Below are positions 62,297 to 64,000 of a stretch of DNA of 64,000 nucleotides, one piece after another. Position 1 is the first letter of the stretch. Every line of letters begins with the position of its first letter. The notes below the pieces were generated by a model. That model was not told the DNA's origin and made no database searches. It saw only the letters and a list, made by a program, of their open reading frames with translations. The position numbers and the translations under genes are program-made. The DNA is from Sphagnum compactum. Its lineage: Eukaryota; Bryophyta; Sphagnopsida; Sphagnales. The DNA is taken from NCBI GenBank assembly GCA_965153455.1, contig OZ234501.1, positions 7,688,001-7,752,000 on the forward strand. The letters are read 5' to 3'.

Positions 62297-62398
62297 TCAT
62301 GCCGGTGTTAAGATGGGCTCTGACTCATAAGAATCAATAGGATCTCGAAGTATGCTTTGTGAAGATGAGAGGCGTGCATATGAAAATGCAAAGCGTGC
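62297..62398 (-). CDS. MATE gene terminal exon with stop
   Basis: Acceptor TTGACAG. It starts ARFAFSYARLSS, ends in a hydrophilic tail (PILTPA) and TGA at 62299-62297. Confidence 0.85.
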   Translation of the reverse strand, partial: ARFAFSYARLSSSQSILRDPIDSYESEPILTPA

Positions 62399-63858
62399 CT
62401 GTCAAAAAGTGATAAAAAAACCTTGTCAGTGCAGAGAATATCAAATGTGTTCCATCTCACCAAGATTTACAGCCCATAAAACAGATTATAAATGTTTGTC
62501 TGACCTCAGAATCACTTCTGTGTCAAACATCTATTATACAGGGAATGAGGGTATTTTTTTATATTCTACATCTGCCATTCACCTCCTGTTTATAACACTT
62601 ATGGCACAACTTGTAAGTGCTCTCACTTACCCATATATTTTAGAGGGTACTTATTATTACTTCAGGATTTGTAAAGAAACAAGCTCACTAGGTCTGCAAA
62701 TCTTTCAGATAGCTCTGTATACCATATGCACAAAAATACAATTTTCTTGCATACTTCATGAAGCATCCACAAGTCATGTGATTGGGTTTTTCAGTGAAGC
62801 TCTTACCCATTGGAAAGCAGCCAGAGTCCACCAACTACCTTGCAAGCCCCAGCCAAGCTTGTGGCAGGTCTGTCAGATGGCAACAAGTACATCATTAAAT
62901 TTTTTTTGAAGAGAAACATAGTCACATCATGGAGTAACAGAAATCCATTTTCAAGCAATGCTCATAAAGAGTTGGAAGCAAGATGAAAAATCATAGATAC
63001 GACAAAATCATAAAGTCTGCAAAAATAAAACCAACATCTACAGACTCTGGAAGCATTCAGGTTAGCAGTTACGCTTCAGGAAGTCAGAATCTACCCCATA
63101 CCAGAAGCAAGATACTGCCACCACAGAAGCAAGATGTCATGCTCAGCCCCAAAAATCTCATATCTCTTCCAGCCTGCAATCATGAAATTGCTCAATACAT
63201 ATAAGTTGAGAATCTGACAAAATACTCCTTGAAACATGAAAACTGCTAACCACAGGACCAGACTTGTACTTCAATGTGATTGGGACTTTTTTTTTATCAC
63301 AAATACGGAATGAGCGAAAAGAATCCAAAGGGGGGGGGGGACAAAGAAAGCTATGAGTGTCCAATTCCAAAGCACTGACAGACAGGCAAATTACACCCAG
63401 AAAAATGCTCAAACACGAGAAAGGAGAAGATACCCATATTCAGAAAATTTTAAAAAATTGAATGAAAAACTAAAACACTAAACTACCAGTGAAGTATGGG
63501 AATGAATAAGAATACCAGAAGGGTGCCCTCCAAAGCATGAGTTGGTGGTGTTATCACCAAGCTGCAAAGTAAAGGCAGTGTCACTGACCGCATCTGGAAA
63601 GACATATACAAATCAAATTAGTCAGAAATCCCCCAGTTCAGCCCCTAGCAGAATTGTAGAGACCAAAACCTCCAAGTACAGTGAACCTTCAAACAAGGAG
63701 AAGTTGATGCCTTTTGGCAGACTTTCTACCTTAGCAATAATGGCAGGGTCCTTAGTGAAAATATAGGGGAAAAACCAAGGGACTGATATAGCCATACACC
63801 CAACCGCAAATCCCACTATTACTCCCATCAGCATCAATACACCCAGCAGTGACCGTGC
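62297..63858 (-). CDS. MATE efflux transporter (EDS5/DETOXIFICATION type), 3' exons, partial gene
   Basis: Five exons on the minus strand join in phase 0 with GT...AG introns: 63858-63730, 63593-63516, 63173-63102, 62869-62807 and 62398-62297, giving 147 residues and a TGA stop. The product reads as the C-terminal part of a multidrug and toxin extrusion (MATE) membrane transporter. It has a hydrophobic helix ending VPWFFPYIFTKDPAII, then ITPPTHALEGTLL, AGRDMRFLGLSM, GWGLQGSWWTLAAFQW and a short hydrophilic tail. The THxLEGTLLAGRD and GxWWxLxxFQW segments point to the plant EDS5-like branch, often plastid-located. MATE proteins export small molecules using ion gradients; the substrate of this one cannot be told. 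Introns are 136, 342, 232 and 408 bp. The N-terminal exons lie beyond the right edge. All five exons are intact, so the gene is probably functional. Confidence 0.9.
62807..62869 (-). CDS. MATE gene exon (21 codons)
   Basis: Acceptor CTGACAG, donor GTAAGAGC. Encodes GWGLQGSWWTLAAFQW. Confidence 0.85.
63102..63173 (-). CDS. MATE gene exon (24 codons)
   Basis: Acceptor ATTGCAG, donor GTATGGGG. Encodes AGRDMRFLGLSM and the start of a membrane helix. Confidence 0.88.
63331..63340 (+). repeat. G homopolymer, 10 bases, in a MATE intron
   Basis: A run of 10 G within the 342-bp intron. Confidence 0.85.
63516..63593 (-). CDS. MATE gene exon (26 codons)
   Basis: Acceptor TTTCCAG, donor GTATTCTT. Encodes the ITPPTHALEGTLL segment. 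Confidence 0.88.
63730..63858 (-). CDS. MATE gene exon (43 codons)
   Basis: Acceptor TTGGCAG before GCACGG, donor GTAGAAAG after GCTAAG. It encodes a transmembrane helix and the VPWFFPYIFTKDPAII segment. The sequence from 63859 to the window edge shows no matching upstream exon and is taken as intron. Confidence 0.88.
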
Positions 63859-64000
63859 CTGCCAACAAACCCCACAGCCCAAGCAACACATGTCTTGTAA
63901 GTAATGAAATGTTAGTGAGCAATGCCTGATGTCCTCTGTCCTGGAATCCCAAATACTACAGGCTCCACCACCACTGCATGCAATGGCAATGATTCTCTAC

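Noticed and set aside
62352-62909. 185-codon plus-strand frame
   Set aside because: It is antisense to the MATE terminal exons, which show splice sites and family motifs on the minus strand.

Overview
This window looks like intergenic sequence from a large, repeat-rich plant nuclear genome. It is strongly AT-rich and depleted in CpG over most of its length. It is full of decayed transposons of plant type (a Ty3/gypsy LTR element, CACTA elements, hAT- and Harbinger-like MITEs, a LINE). The one real host gene has plant-style short introns and encodes a MATE transporter. The low gene density and very old, nested repeats suggest a gymnosperm or similarly large genome. That is inference; nothing here fixes the species.

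Layout. 1-9.6 kb: mostly anonymous AT-rich DNA with a 25-bp minisatellite, one complete 393-bp hAT-type MITE (family A) and a foldback sequence. 9.7-11.7 kb: minus-strand LINE reverse-transcriptase pseudogene. 13.5-20.7 kb: two non-autonomous CACTA elements of one family. The first sits inside an older foldback element, and the empty site can be read across the junction. 22.4-30.6 kb: a cluster of MITEs (families A, B, C, D) and several tandem-repeat blocks (79, 53 and 33 bp units). 34.1-47.1 kb: one Ty3/gypsy element of about 13 kb with a 5-bp target duplication. It carries gag, protease-RT-RNase H-integrase and an extra 3' coding region, all broken by stops. Three younger insertions lie inside it: a 784-bp DNA transposon in the protease, a 145-bp CACTA-type MITE in the extra ORF, and an 820-bp CpG-rich solo LTR in the 3' LTR. 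47-59 kb: anonymous DNA, a near-perfect 76-nt hairpin (family C), a truncated family-A copy and more minisatellites. 59.6-60.1 kb: hAT transposase pseudogene.

62.3-63.9 kb, minus strand: the last five coding exons of a MATE efflux transporter of the EDS5/DETOXIFICATION type. The gene continues beyond the right edge of the window. It is the only convincing host protein-coding gene seen.

I found no clear evidence of a new biological system. The most informative structures are the nested insertions, the MITE families with multiple copies in the window, and the extra coiled-coil ORF of the gypsy element. MITE families are labelled A, B, C and D here for convenience only; the names are not from any database.
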